Shown here in pieces: positions 23,896 through 34,286 of a stretch of 64,000 nucleotides of DNA. The notes under the pieces were generated by a model that saw only the letters and a program-made list of their open reading frames with translations, had not been told where the DNA came from and made no database searches. Every line of letters begins with the position of its first letter. Position 1 is the first letter of the stretch. The position numbers and the translations under genes are program-made. Origin of the DNA: Chitinophaga dinghuensis (GTDB lineage Bacteria > Bacteroidota > Bacteroidia > Chitinophagales > Chitinophagaceae); assembly GCF_003259435.1 (NCBI RefSeq), contig NZ_QLMA01000009.1, forward strand, positions 253,313 to 317,312, in the 5' to 3' direction.

Positions 23896-26800
23896 ATGAT
23901 TTTGTCTTTTATTGATAGAAGAAGGAAGATAGTTGCTTCCCTGATGTTATCCCTTATATATTTTGAAATAATTGTTCCGGCATATGCATTGGGTGGCGGA
24001 GGCCGGAAGTCCTTCTCTGTATCGGTGGGGAATAATAAGTCGATTGTAAGTGCCCCATTGTTCAATGAGGGTACGGTTAGTAAGGCGCCGGAAGAAAGTA
24101 AGTCTGCCGCGGCAGTTGCTCCCAAATCAATGGATTTCGGAGGGCCTACGCAGCCGGAATCTCAGACTTTCCGCTCTGTGACGAACGATAATATGGTGGA
24201 TTTATTTACGGGTGATTTCAAGTATACGATCCCGTTAGTGGACGTGGGGGGGTATCCGTTGGCGTTGGGCTATAACAGTGGCATATCCATGGATCAGGAA
24301 GCCAGTTGGGTAGGCCTTGGATGGACTTTAAATCCGGGAGCTATTACCCGAAATTTGAGAGGTATACCAGATGATTTTAATGGAAAGGATACCATCAGCA
24401 AAACATTAAATATCAAAGAGAATAAGACAATCGGGGCTACTGCTACTGCAGGAATAAAGTTGAGTGGCTTCCCTATTAAAGCCAGCTTGAACCTTGGCTT
24501 GTTCTATAATAATTACAGGGGATGGGGTATGGAATCTGGCGCCAGTGTTGGGTTGAATGCAGCATCCAAAGGATTTGGCACGCTTACAGCCGGTTTATCT
24601 GTCTCTAATAATACCCATGATGGTATTTCGTTAAATCCTTCCCTGGAGCTGGAAACCTACAAGAAAGACCTCAATGAAAAAGGAGGTTATACAGGACATA
24701 TATCTGTTGGACTTAGTTACAATACTCGTTCTGGTTTGAAGTCGCTGCAATATTCAGCGGGGATAAGACAGTATATCGCTGGTGTTGCTAACAGAACAGT
24801 TGCTGGGACGGATGCACAGGGCAGACCGGTTTCCATGCTGAAGCAGGTGCCTTATCATGGTCAATTAGAGAAGGCCACGCTTTCCAGCAGTATCTCTTTT
24901 GTTTCTCCTACCTTTTCGCCTGGTGTAAGCGCTCCATTTACTACAGAAGCTTATAATGGCCGGTTTGGGTTTGGTGGTATTGCATTTTCCATCTTTGGGT
25001 ATGCAGGTATCAGTGGATATGTTACGCGTCAGTTCCTGGCAAAAGCAGACCAGTATAAGGCTATTCCTGCCTATGGTTACTTAAATATGCATCAGATAGA
25101 TAAGGGTCGTAATGGCTTAATGGATTATGGTAGAGAGCGGGATATACCTGTGAAGGAAGACAACAGAAATATTGCCCTGCCTTATTACTCTTATGATGTG
25201 TTTTCTATCAGCGGTGAAGGTAGTGGCGGTATGTTCAGGGCGCATCGTGGTGATGTTGGCTTTGTATCAGACCATCCATTGAAAACAAAATCCATTGCTA
25301 TCGGTGGTGGACTTGAGTTTGGATTTGGACAATTGTTTACAGTGGGGGTGGATTTTAACCGCAGTGTTCCAACTACGGCAACAGGCCCGTGGATGGGAAC
25401 TGGTATGGCTTCCAAATTTGACTTCCAGCAAGGGGATGAATATTCTGCATTCGAGCCTTCTTACTTTATAAATGCCGGAGAAATGGGAGCTGCAGATCCG
25501 GATTACCTGGAATCAATAGGAGGTACAGATCTGGTGTATGGAGATAAAACCGGGGCGCTGAATGTTTATCGTGGAGGAAGAGTAGTTAATAAACTGGATG
25601 GTGTGGATGGAAAGAAGTATAACCGGGAAAAGAGAACGCAGACCATTACTTACCTCACTGCTGATGAAGCCTCTACGGCGGGTGTATCGAAGTTCATCGA
25701 AAACTATCCGGTGAATAGCTTTCCCGTAGGTAGTTGTGGAAATACCATTCCTGATGGTCTGGAATCAGAGCTAGGTTATACCGGAGAGATCTATGATTTG
25801 ACCAGTTCTAACTGGCTATTGGATAAAAGATACTTTTTGAGAACTGTTAACTTTCAGAATATCCAGTTTAATAATATCAAAGAGCTATTAACAAAAAATC
25901 CTGAATTAGGAACACCAGTTATTAATACTTCGCCTGTTAGAAAAGACAATACCTTTTTTGCGGTAAGATTCAAGACCCGCATGAGAGTGTCTGAAGACGG
26001 TACTTATAAATGCTCCCTGCAGTATAACGATATGTGCAGGTTTTATATCAATGGTGTCAAGAAAGCTGAAGACTGGCAAGATAATGCCAATGCAAAGCGG
26101 GAATTCACGGTTAATCTGGAAGGGAATAAATTTTATGATGTCGTAATTGAATACGGTAATACTTGGGAAGACGGATATTTGAGGCAAGCATGGACTAAAG
26201 ATGGACAGCCTGTAGAGCCGACCTTTTTCGTACCGCCTCCAGCAGATTCCCTGCTTACCGCCTCCGGCATTAGCGTGGAAAAAAGAGTGAACAATTTCCG
26301 TAAACAACACCATATATCAGAAATTGATGTGCTGAATAACTCGGGAGAACGATATATATACGGACTGCCTGTATATAACCTGTTCGAAAAGGAATATACC
26401 TTCTCTCTGAATCACGACGAATCCGCGAAGAAATCTGGTGAAGCACCTTTTGTATTTGGAGTAGACAATACTCCGGATAATAAGAACGGTAACGACAACT
26501 ATTTCAATATGCAGGAAACGCCCGCTTATGCACATTCCTTCTTATTGACAGGTATTATTTCACCGGATTATGTGGATGTTACCGGAGATGGTATTTCAGA
26601 TGACGATCTTGGGACGGCAGTGAAATTCAACTATTCTAAAACTGCCGGTGGAAAGTATGGTTTTAAATGGAGAACGCCCTACAACGATAAAGTAGGATAT
26701 AATGATGGGCTGGTGAGCGATTTCAGAGATGACAAGGGAAGTTATGTTTATGGAGAAAAGGAACTCTGGTATCTCAATTCCATTGTATCCAAAACAATGA

Positions 26801-29535
26801 TAGCCACTTTCACCGTTGGAGACAGAGAAGACCTGCTGCCTATCAATGAAAGAGGTATACTGGAGAATAATCAGCAGACAAAGTACCTGAAGGAAATTAA
26901 CCTGTATTCTAAATCAGCCTATATGAAGGCGATGAAAGATGGCGTTACTCCTACTCCTGTAAAGACGGTACATTTTGACTACAGTTATGAACTCTGTAAA
27001 GGAGTAGCTGGCGATCCTTCAAAGGGCAAGCTGACGCTGAAAGACGTTTGGTTCTCTTATAATGGTAACCAGAGCAAAAATCTGGCAAGGGCAAAACAGA
27101 ATGGTTATTTCTTCTACTATAATAAGCTTAACCCGGATTATAATCATCAGTCCTCCGATCGTTGGGGCAATTACAAGAATCCGTTGGATAACCCCATGTC
27201 TTCCGGAAATGATTTGATAACAAATGCGGAATATCCATATGCGTTACAGGACAGTGCTATTATGGCTAAAAATGTGGCTGCATGGACGCTTGATTCTATC
27301 AAACTGCCTTCAGGCGGTCGGATGAAAGTGAATTTTGAAAGTGATGATTATGGGTTCGTGCAGAATAAGCGTTCTGCCAGCATGATCCAGATTGCCGGAC
27401 TTAGTAAAGAAGCTCCTGACAGTAAGGAAAAGCTGACCAATAATTTATATACCAATGGAGGTACTTCTTTTGAGGATTATCTGTATGTGTCTTTTGCCGC
27501 ACCACAACGGGTGTCATCTAAAATGGACGTATATGAAAAATACCTGAAGGAGTTGCATGATACTATCTACTTCCGATTGAATGTGGCTATGCCAAAGGAT
27601 CTGAATGGCTATGGTAATGAGACGGTAGCATGTTATGGATTTCTGGATACCACCAATATTGGCGTCTTCGAAAATGGGAAATATTTCTATCTGAAATTGC
27701 GTCCGGTTCATTTGGATGGCGATGAAGGCAGTCGTTTTAGTCCACTGGCTAATGCTGCCATTCAGTTTATGAAAAACAATTTACAGTCGAAGACATATCC
27801 TGGCTCAGAGGTGGGAACAGGTCTTACTGGAGAGGCAGCCATTAAAATGTTTTATCAACTGGCGGCCAACATCGTATCTGAATTTTCTGGAGTGGAACGT
27901 TCTGCGCGTATCCGAGGAAGTGCCAGAGACCTGGATTTAAAGCGCTCCTATGCGAGATTATGCGTACCAGACTATAAAAAGTATGGTGGTGGTATCAGGG
28001 TGAAGAATATCCTGATTTATGACAACTGGAATGAAATGACCAAACAGAAGGAATCTGTTTATGGTACTGAATACAAATATACCATGACGAATAGTGATGG
28101 TACCGAAATTAGCAGTGGTGTTGCTTCCTATGAACCATTACTGGGTGGTGAAGAGAACCCTTGGAGAACGCCGATTGTCTACAAGGAAAAAGTTGGAAAA
28201 ATGGTACCAGAAGTCACTAGTTATGTAGAGACGCCATTGGGTGAATCTTTATTCCCATCTCCGCTTGTAGGTTACAGAAAGGTTACAGTAAGATCTATCC
28301 ATTCCGGTAAGCATATCAGATCTGCGAATGGTTATACGGAGAACTGTTTCTATACAGCATATGATTTTCCTGTCATTGCCACATTTGTAGAGCTGGATGG
28401 CGCTACAAGAGAACGTTATAAACCAAGCAATATAGGCAACTGGTTAAAGTTCAATGCGCAATATCATCTCACTATTTCTCAGGGATTCAAGGTAGAGTTG
28501 AACGACATGCATGGTAAAATCCGTAGTGTTGAAACCTACGCAGAAGGTAGTGATAAACCTATCTCCTCACAGACAACTTATTACCATGTAGACGACCAGA
28601 ATATGGAGTCGAAACACCTGAGTAACAAGGTGACTACTGTTTCAGCAAATGGTGAAATCAATGATAATGCGCAATGTGGACTGGATGTAGAAATCATGAA
28701 TGACCTGCGTCAGCAGATATCCCGTACTACATCCCTTTCTGTTAGTGGCGGAACGATTGGTGTATTGTTCGGATGGGTGGTTTCCTGGCCTTATATAGTG
28801 CCTATTCCGCAAAGTGAAGAAGCCATCTTTAGATCTGAAGCTACTACCAAACTTATTAACAGGAAAGGTATTGTAGATAGTGTGGTGGCTATTGAGAAAG
28901 GTAGCAGAGTGGTTACAAAAAATCTACTCTACGATGAGGAGACAGGAGGCGTATTATTAACAGCCATACAGAATGAGTTTGATGATCCTGTATATACCTT
29001 CAATATACCTTCTCATTGGGTATATAATGGTATGGGACCTGCTTATAAAAATGTTGGGCGCCAGTTTGGTGGATGGCAGATGATTAAGGGAGTACCTACT
29101 GTCTTTCCATATCCGCAAGATCAGAAGTTCAGTTTGACATCTGGAGATGAGATTATCTACTATTCCAGAAAGAACATTGGAGATATTGCATACTGTACCC
29201 CGTTGTATGCTGATTTTCCAAGTGTCAATAAAGGATATGTCATAGATATCAATCGTACCAATACCGAAAATCAAAGACTCATTTTTATTAGTGCAGACGG
29301 ACAACCCATAACAGGTAATGTCTCATTTAAAGTTATCCGCTCTGGCAGAAGAAATATTTTCACCAATGTGGGAACAATTGTAATGAAAAAATCACCACTG
29401 GTATTTGAAGACGGGCAGTATAACCTTATCCTGGATGAAAGTAGGGATATCTTGAATGCCTCGGCTATAGAGTTCAGTGAAGACTGGAAAATTAATGATA
29501 TACAGAAATCCCTTTTACGTTGTGTGTTAAAATAA
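23896..29535 (+). CDS. Giant SpvB/TcB-like secreted protein with PA14 domain
   Basis: A 1879-residue exported protein. A signal-anchor-like leader (R-R-R-K-I-V-A-S-L-M ... P-A-Y-A-L) opens it. The region at about 100-160 carries the V-D-L-F-T-G-D-F-K-Y, W-V-G-L-G-W-T-L-N-P-G-A-I-T-R and G-I-P-D-D-F signature found at the N-terminus of Bacteroidota RHS/SpvB-like proteins. A PA14-like lectin module lies at about 628-766 (K-Y-F-L-R-T-V-N-F, F-K-T-R-M-R-V-S-E-D-G-T-Y-K, C-R-F-Y-I-N-G-V). Later parts are long beta-rich segments. No RHS core or toxin tip is present. Together with the other two giants it may build one shell from separate polypeptides. No T9SS-type C-terminal signal is visible. Confidence 0.8.
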   Translation: MILSFIDRRRKIVASLMLSLIYFEIIVPAYALGGGGRKSFSVSVGNNKSIVSAPLFNEGTVSKAPEESKSAAAVAPKSMDFGGPTQPESQTFRSVTNDNMVDLFTGDFKYTIPLVDVGGYPLALGYNSGISMDQEASWVGLGWTLNPGAITRNLRGIPDDFNGKDTISKTLNIKENKTIGATATAGIKLSGFPIKASLNLGLFYNNYRGWGMESGASVGLNAASKGFGTLTAGLSVSNNTHDGISLNPSLELETYKKDLNEKGGYTGHISVGLSYNTRSGLKSLQYSAGIRQYIAGVANRTVAGTDAQGRPVSMLKQVPYHGQLEKATLSSSISFVSPTFSPGVSAPFTTEAYNGRFGFGGIAFSIFGYAGISGYVTRQFLAKADQYKAIPAYGYLNMHQIDKGRNGLMDYGRERDIPVKEDNRNIALPYYSYDVFSISGEGSGGMFRAHRGDVGFVSDHPLKTKSIAIGGGLEFGFGQLFTVGVDFNRSVPTTATGPWMGTGMASKFDFQQGDEYSAFEPSYFINAGEMGAADPDYLESIGGTDLVYGDKTGALNVYRGGRVVNKLDGVDGKKYNREKRTQTITYLTADEASTAGVSKFIENYPVNSFPVGSCGNTIPDGLESELGYTGEIYDLTSSNWLLDKRYFLRTVNFQNIQFNNIKELLTKNPELGTPVINTSPVRKDNTFFAVRFKTRMRVSEDGTYKCSLQYNDMCRFYINGVKKAEDWQDNANAKREFTVNLEGNKFYDVVIEYGNTWEDGYLRQAWTKDGQPVEPTFFVPPPADSLLTASGISVEKRVNNFRKQHHISEIDVLNNSGERYIYGLPVYNLFEKEYTFSLNHDESAKKSGEAPFVFGVDNTPDNKNGNDNYFNMQETPAYAHSFLLTGIISPDYVDVTGDGISDDDLGTAVKFNYSKTAGGKYGFKWRTPYNDKVGYNDGLVSDFRDDKGSYVYGEKELWYLNSIVSKTMIATFTVGDREDLLPINERGILENNQQTKYLKEINLYSKSAYMKAMKDGVTPTPVKTVHFDYSYELCKGVAGDPSKGKLTLKDVWFSYNGNQSKNLARAKQNGYFFYYNKLNPDYNHQSSDRWGNYKNPLDNPMSSGNDLITNAEYPYALQDSAIMAKNVAAWTLDSIKLPSGGRMKVNFESDDYGFVQNKRSASMIQIAGLSKEAPDSKEKLTNNLYTNGGTSFEDYLYVSFAAPQRVSSKMDVYEKYLKELHDTIYFRLNVAMPKDLNGYGNETVACYGFLDTTNIGVFENGKYFYLKLRPVHLDGDEGSRFSPLANAAIQFMKNNLQSKTYPGSEVGTGLTGEAAIKMFYQLAANIVSEFSGVERSARIRGSARDLDLKRSYARLCVPDYKKYGGGIRVKNILIYDNWNEMTKQKESVYGTEYKYTMTNSDGTEISSGVASYEPLLGGEENPWRTPIVYKEKVGKMVPEVTSYVETPLGESLFPSPLVGYRKVTVRSIHSGKHIRSANGYTENCFYTAYDFPVIATFVELDGATRERYKPSNIGNWLKFNAQYHLTISQGFKVELNDMHGKIRSVETYAEGSDKPISSQTTYYHVDDQNMESKHLSNKVTTVSANGEINDNAQCGLDVEIMNDLRQQISRTTSLSVSGGTIGVLFGWVVSWPYIVPIPQSEEAIFRSEATTKLINRKGIVDSVVAIEKGSRVVTKNLLYDEETGGVLLTAIQNEFDDPVYTFNIPSHWVYNGMGPAYKNVGRQFGGWQMIKGVPTVFPYPQDQKFSLTSGDEIIYYSRKNIGDIAYCTPLYADFPSVNKGYVIDINRTNTENQRLIFISADGQPITGNVSFKVIRSGRRNIFTNVGTIVMKKSPLVFEDGQYNLILDESRDILNASAIEFSEDWKINDIQKSLLRCVLK

Positions 29536-29542
29536 TGATCCT

Positions 29543-30043
29543 ATGAAAATCTTTTTTAAATATATCCTGGGATTATTGATCCCTATGCTGATGGCAAGTG
29601 TAAATGAATTGAGTGCGCAAATAAAGGTTCCTGATACTAAGCTGTTGGGGACCTGGGAACTGGTCCAGGTCTCTTATGAAGCTTACCATATGCAACTGGG
29701 TACCTTACTAAAAAGTAAAACTATAACTGGTAAGGATATGAAGGCTATACCTGGTGGCGGTTTAATAGAACAGCTTGAGTTTCTGTCTGACTTTTGTATG
29801 GTGAAATTTCACCTGAGTATGGATAGATGGAAGTATAGTTGTCCGGAGAATGGTCGTTTGCTGATACAAACCTATCCTGTCAATAAAGAAGCGAAGCAAT
29901 CACAGGAACCCTTATTTGAAGGACCCTATGCACTACTTCCTGGAGATACATTGGCGCTGGGGAGTATGACAAACAATTATATGGATCCCCGTGACGGCGT
30001 GCCGATGAAAATTGTTTATCAGTGTAAGTTCAAGAAGAAGTAA
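29543..30043 (+). CDS. Lipocalin-like exported small protein
   Basis: A 166-residue protein with signal peptide (to about residue 25, L-S-A-Q). The mature part begins with L-L-G-T-W-E-L-V-Q-V-S-Y, the usual start of lipocalin-like domains in Bacteroidota, followed by beta strands and a terminal I-V-Y-Q-C-K-F-K-K-K strand. It starts seven bases after the giant SpvB-like gene and 42 bases before the next giant, so it is a component of the operon. It may bind a ligand or act as a small chaperone; the sequence does not say. Confidence 0.65.
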   Translation: MKIFFKYILGLLIPMLMASVNELSAQIKVPDTKLLGTWELVQVSYEAYHMQLGTLLKSKTITGKDMKAIPGGGLIEQLEFLSDFCMVKFHLSMDRWKYSCPENGRLLIQTYPVNKEAKQSQEPLFEGPYALLPGDTLALGSMTNNYMDPRDGVPMKIVYQCKFKKK

Positions 30044-30085
30044 TTCCACTGTTGCCCTTTTATTTATTGAATTATTCCTATACGA

Positions 30086-33000
30086 ATGATACGTAAAATA
30101 TATAGTTGTTGCCTGGTATTGGTATTTATCCTTTCATCACAAATGATAGTGATGGCGCAAACCTCACAATGTGATAACTGGCGTGTTGAACTGAAGACAG
30201 ATACCTCCAGATGCCCGAGAAGTGGGAAAATAGAAGTTTCTCTTGTCGGACCAAGTGTAACCTCTTTACAAAATATAACTTATTCACTCAGTCCTGATGC
30301 AGGTACTACTGGTGGAACCACCATTGTTAGTACCAGTCTGCCGCTATTGACGAATATCAGTCCGGGATATTATACTGTTGCGGTGACTGCCACTTGTAAT
30401 GGTAATAAGGTCATTAAAACAGCGGTTACTAATATTATTGGTACCTATCCTGCATTTTATCCTTCTTTTACGGCTACGAAACCTACCTATGGTGACTGCC
30501 ATAATGGGGAGATATTATTGAAACTACAAGGAGGTCGCCCCCCGTATACTGTTAAGTTTCTTCAGTCGCCTGCTGGATTTGATGCCAGTCCGATGACCCT
30601 TCAAAATAATGATGACAAGTATTTTAATAACCTTCCTGCAGGGAGCTATCAGGTATCTGTGGTGGATGCCTGTGGTACTTCCCAATACCTGAACCCGGTA
30701 ACAGTAGAGCAGGATGATATTCCAAATTACCTGCAATTGGATATGTCGCCACTGGAAGATTGCAGTGGTTTAAAAATTAGAACCATAGGACAGCTATACC
30801 TGGAAAACATTGGAGATGTCAGACATTATTCGATATGGGTGGATGATGAATTGCTGGTAGCTGATAAGCTGATAGGAAATAGGGTCTACCTGATAGATAC
30901 ACTGACATTTCCTACAGGTAAATCGATGAAAGACTATTATGGTAAAGTTGTAACGGTGAAAGTTACATCTTCCTGTTTGCCGGAAGCAACTGCTAACATC
31001 GTAGTTACCCCGGCAAGACTGGCATATAATCTTATGAAGAATTGTGCAGATACCACCTACAATTTAAATTATACCGTTTATTATGGACATAGTTGTTTCC
31101 CTTTAAAAGCGGTTTTGTATGATGGAACTGGCGCCATACAATCCCAATCAGTATTAGGGAGAGATACCATTTATGACCAGCGTACAGGAGTTTTTACGGG
31201 TGTGAGGACAGGCAATTACAGATTGGTACTCTATGACAGTGATGGCGCTGTATTAACGGAGAATATGTTGACGCTGAATGAGATATTGCCACCAACTGTT
31301 ACGATGCGTGTGGTATACTCGGCTGGCGAGATTTATCAAGGAAGGAGTAATGTGGCCTCCGTATTCATAACGGTCAATGGACGTCCCGGTAATTTTCCAT
31401 CTAATGGAAAAATAGAGATGCTCTTCCCATATCAGGGAGAATATCCACTAAGGCTACTGCAGCAGGAGTCCGCAATTTATGGTACGCCCAATTACCACTC
31501 TTCTTATCTGATGCAGGATCGCGAACCGCTGACGCCTGGGTTTTATATGTTCAGAACAACTATTGATTGTGATACCTTCCTGTTTCCAATTACAATAACT
31601 GAACAGCAAGTGGGACAATTTACCTGGACAGCCACTACCAAATGGGAATGTGGTGGATTAAGGGTTTTTCCGAAATTTACAGGTCGTGCGCCATTTTCGA
31701 CCGCGTCAATGTCCTTTCAGACTCTTGGTCGCTGGGGAACTTCACTGGGAGTTGTTGCCCTTACTAATTCTTTTTTACTTCCTGTGGGAGGAACGTATAA
31801 AGTTGCGCTGGGAAGCCTCTCCCCTGCATTGGACTGGGGAGAAAATGTACTGACTTTCGAAACCTATACTTACCCACTGGCAGTGGATTCTGTTTTAGGC
31901 TGGATATGTCCTGGTTCGCCTGCTAATAGTGGCGTCATCCGAATTCGTGCAAAAGGGGGAGGAATGCCTGGAAGTGCTTATACTTATCAGCTGGCCAATA
32001 AAGGGGAAGCGCTGAGTGATCACTACCTGGCCACCAACCAAACGGGTGATTTTAGTAGCGGCGCCGGTTATACTTTGGATAAAGGAATGGAATACTCCAT
32101 TAAAATTACTGACTCCTGTAATAACTTCATCGTGCAGGATGTAAAGATCTATGACTTTGCAACGCATCACTTTATCATCAGCGAGCCCTATTACTGTGCG
32201 CACGATTTTGTACAGCTGATGTTGGATCTACCGGTTACCAATCCTGTATATACCTGGGCTGGTCCGAGAGACCCGCGCACAAATAGGTACTATGAGTCGC
32301 ATAATAGATTCGCCATTATACCTGATTTCTCTCCACTGAATGCGGGTATCTATACTGTATCAGTTAAAACCGATATGTGTCCTACACCTATCCGCGATAC
32401 TACAGAAATAAAGATTGCACCGATAGTGACAGCATGCTATAGCGCTGTAACCGATACAGTAGTAAACCCTTATGCGATTGGGTTACTCGGTAACTGGAAA
32501 CCGCTACGGACAATGCTTTATTATGACAACAGAAAAGAAACCTCCACTGAGCAGGCTACCAATATCCGCACGGATGGTACCTATAAGAGTTTTATGTCTT
32601 TCTGGGCGCAGGATGGAGATTTCTGGAGTAAAAGTGGAAACTTAGATACCACCAAGTGGGTTTGGAATGAACAAAGCACTGCCTTTAACAGTAAAGGCTT
32701 GCAGCTGGAAACCATGAATGCTATGGGGATATATAGCGCGGCATTGTTTGGGTATGATAATTCGCTTCAGATAGCTGCTATTGCAAATGGTAAGTACAGA
32801 AGCTCTGCTTATGATGGATTTGAGGATTACGATTATGTTGGTGGAAATTGTGATGTAGTAAAATGTGCCACCGGCCGCCACTTCGATTTTACAAGCTATG
32901 CGTCACAGATTGATGATGCAGAACATCATACCGGCAGGTACAGTCTAAGAGTGGAAAAAGATCGCCCTGTTATGTTAAAGGTGCCTGTGGTAACGCAGGA

Positions 33001-33574
33001 TGTATTGCCTGATGGCCCGGACTTCCAGATGCAATCAGATGATTGTGCCAGCGACATGGTACTAAAAGGAGTAAGATTGAATGGGAGTGTACTGTTACCA
33101 ACCTTCTCCCCTGTTGTGGGCACAAATATGTTATTCAGTGCCTGGGTGAAAGAAGCTGGTCCATGTACTAGCACCAGCTATGCTAATCATCGCATTACCA
33201 TTTTTGTAGGAGGCGCTGTGCGTCAGACCATCGAACTAAAACCTACAGGCGGTATTATTGACGGGTGGCAGCGTTATGAGCAGGCATTCAACCTGCCTGT
33301 GGGCGATAGCAGTCTTACCCTGATGCTGGAAGCAACCACCAGTACGAAGGTATATTTTGATGATATCAGGTTCCATCCCTACAATGCCAACATGAAATCC
33401 TATGTATACAGCTCTTCGGACCTCCGTATGATGGCCGACCTGGATGAAAATAACTACGCCACTTTCTATGAATATGATGATGATGGAACCCTCATCAGGG
33501 TGAAGAAAGAAACAGAAAGAGGTATTCTAACAATCAAAGAAACCAGAAATGGTATCATTCAAAATGAAAAATAA
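30086..33574 (+). CDS. 1162-residue exported surface protein with C-terminal YD tail
   Basis: The signal peptide (1-24, V-M-A-Q) is followed by many repeated Ig-like beta domains with paired cysteines (for example C-D-N-W-R-V-E-L ... C-P-R-S-G-K-I-E-V-S, C-H-N-G-E-I-L-L-K-L, and V-D-A-C-G-T-S-Q-Y). They resemble SprB-type repeats of gliding-motility adhesins. A carbohydrate-binding-like beta-sandwich lies at about 940-1098 (H-T-G-R-Y-S-L-R-V, F-S-A-W-V-K-E, K-V-Y-F-D-D-I-R-F-H-P). The last 60 residues are one YD-type unit: L-R-M-M-A-D-L-D-E-N-N-Y-A-T-F-Y-E-Y-D-D. That tail is normally internal in RHS proteins, so this protein appears to be one segment of a split RHS system. Its stop overlaps the next start. 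Confidence 0.8.
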   Translation: MIRKIYSCCLVLVFILSSQMIVMAQTSQCDNWRVELKTDTSRCPRSGKIEVSLVGPSVTSLQNITYSLSPDAGTTGGTTIVSTSLPLLTNISPGYYTVAVTATCNGNKVIKTAVTNIIGTYPAFYPSFTATKPTYGDCHNGEILLKLQGGRPPYTVKFLQSPAGFDASPMTLQNNDDKYFNNLPAGSYQVSVVDACGTSQYLNPVTVEQDDIPNYLQLDMSPLEDCSGLKIRTIGQLYLENIGDVRHYSIWVDDELLVADKLIGNRVYLIDTLTFPTGKSMKDYYGKVVTVKVTSSCLPEATANIVVTPARLAYNLMKNCADTTYNLNYTVYYGHSCFPLKAVLYDGTGAIQSQSVLGRDTIYDQRTGVFTGVRTGNYRLVLYDSDGAVLTENMLTLNEILPPTVTMRVVYSAGEIYQGRSNVASVFITVNGRPGNFPSNGKIEMLFPYQGEYPLRLLQQESAIYGTPNYHSSYLMQDREPLTPGFYMFRTTIDCDTFLFPITITEQQVGQFTWTATTKWECGGLRVFPKFTGRAPFSTASMSFQTLGRWGTSLGVVALTNSFLLPVGGTYKVALGSLSPALDWGENVLTFETYTYPLAVDSVLGWICPGSPANSGVIRIRAKGGGMPGSAYTYQLANKGEALSDHYLATNQTGDFSSGAGYTLDKGMEYSIKITDSCNNFIVQDVKIYDFATHHFIISEPYYCAHDFVQLMLDLPVTNPVYTWAGPRDPRTNRYYESHNRFAIIPDFSPLNAGIYTVSVKTDMCPTPIRDTTEIKIAPIVTACYSAVTDTVVNPYAIGLLGNWKPLRTMLYYDNRKETSTEQATNIRTDGTYKSFMSFWAQDGDFWSKSGNLDTTKWVWNEQSTAFNSKGLQLETMNAMGIYSAALFGYDNSLQIAAIANGKYRSSAYDGFEDYDYVGGNCDVVKCATGRHFDFTSYASQIDDAEHHTGRYSLRVEKDRPVMLKVPVVTQDVLPDGPDFQMQSDDCASDMVLKGVRLNGSVLLPTFSPVVGTNMLFSAWVKEAGPCTSTSYANHRITIFVGGAVRQTIELKPTGGIIDGWQRYEQAFNLPVGDSSLTLMLEATTSTKVYFDDIRFHPYNANMKSYVYSSSDLRMMADLDENNYATFYEYDDDGTLIRVKKETERGILTIKETRNGIIQNEK

Positions 33575-34280
33575 CATGAGGAACAGATTGATACTTGTAG
33601 CCCTGTTTTTCCTATGTGGCAGCCAGCAGAAAAGCTTTGCCCAGGAATTTAAGGATACGACCGGTTTCCGGGAAGCATACAGGAAGATGCAGATAGATCC
33701 GAATGTGAAACCTTATTCCTATGATGTGACGGTTGTTGGAAATATTGGTCAGACACCTGATACTATGAAGGCCACCATTTCATTTGGCCCCGAAAGAATG
33801 AAGATGAAAATGGGAGAAATGGAAGTTATTCTGAATCCGCAATACCGGATTATGATTAACAATACTTTCCAACAGATGATTGTAAGCAGAAACTATGAGC
33901 GAACAGTGCTGGCACAAATGTCTATGCCAAGCATCGAAGCTATCATACCGTTCATTGATACATGGAGTCTTGCCATAGATAAAGGAGTGAAAAAACTGAC
34001 CTTTAATTGTCAGCCTGGTACTGGTTTTAAGTCTTTTGTGGTGACTTCAGATATTAAAACCGGATACATGTTGCAGGTGTTTGCTGTTGGTGCTGATGTA
34101 ATTGATGAAGGCATAAGTACGCCTCCTACAGCCACTTCTTATTTTTCTAATTACAGGATTATTAAAGCAGATTTTGAAGAGTTTAAATCGGAAACCTACC
34201 TTGTTTTGGACGGGCCTGATTTAAAACCTGCTGGTAAGTATAAAGATTATTCACTGACTTTTGATAAGCCCAACCAATAA
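33564..34280 (+). CDS. Exported hypothetical protein of RHS operon
   Basis: A 238-residue protein with signal peptide ending S-F-A-Q. I chose the ATG at 33564, which overlaps the previous stop; an ATG at 33576 is equally possible. The mature sequence has Y-S-Y-D-V-T-V-V-G strands followed by a Met-rich stretch (E-R-M-K-M-K-M-G-E-M-E-V-I-L-N-P), then R-I-M-I-N-N-T-F-Q-Q-M-I-V. The alternation resembles LolA/LppX-like periplasmic beta-clam carriers, though I cannot claim membership. It overlaps the 1162-residue gene and is 6 bases before the giant RHS gene, so it is translated with them and likely works as periplasmic escort. Function unproven. Confidence 0.7.
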   Translation: MKNNMRNRLILVALFFLCGSQQKSFAQEFKDTTGFREAYRKMQIDPNVKPYSYDVTVVGNIGQTPDTMKATISFGPERMKMKMGEMEVILNPQYRIMINNTFQQMIVSRNYERTVLAQMSMPSIEAIIPFIDTWSLAIDKGVKKLTFNCQPGTGFKSFVVTSDIKTGYMLQVFAVGADVIDEGISTPPTATSYFSNYRIIKADFEEFKSETYLVLDGPDLKPAGKYKDYSLTFDKPNQ

Positions 34281-34286
34281 TTCAGC

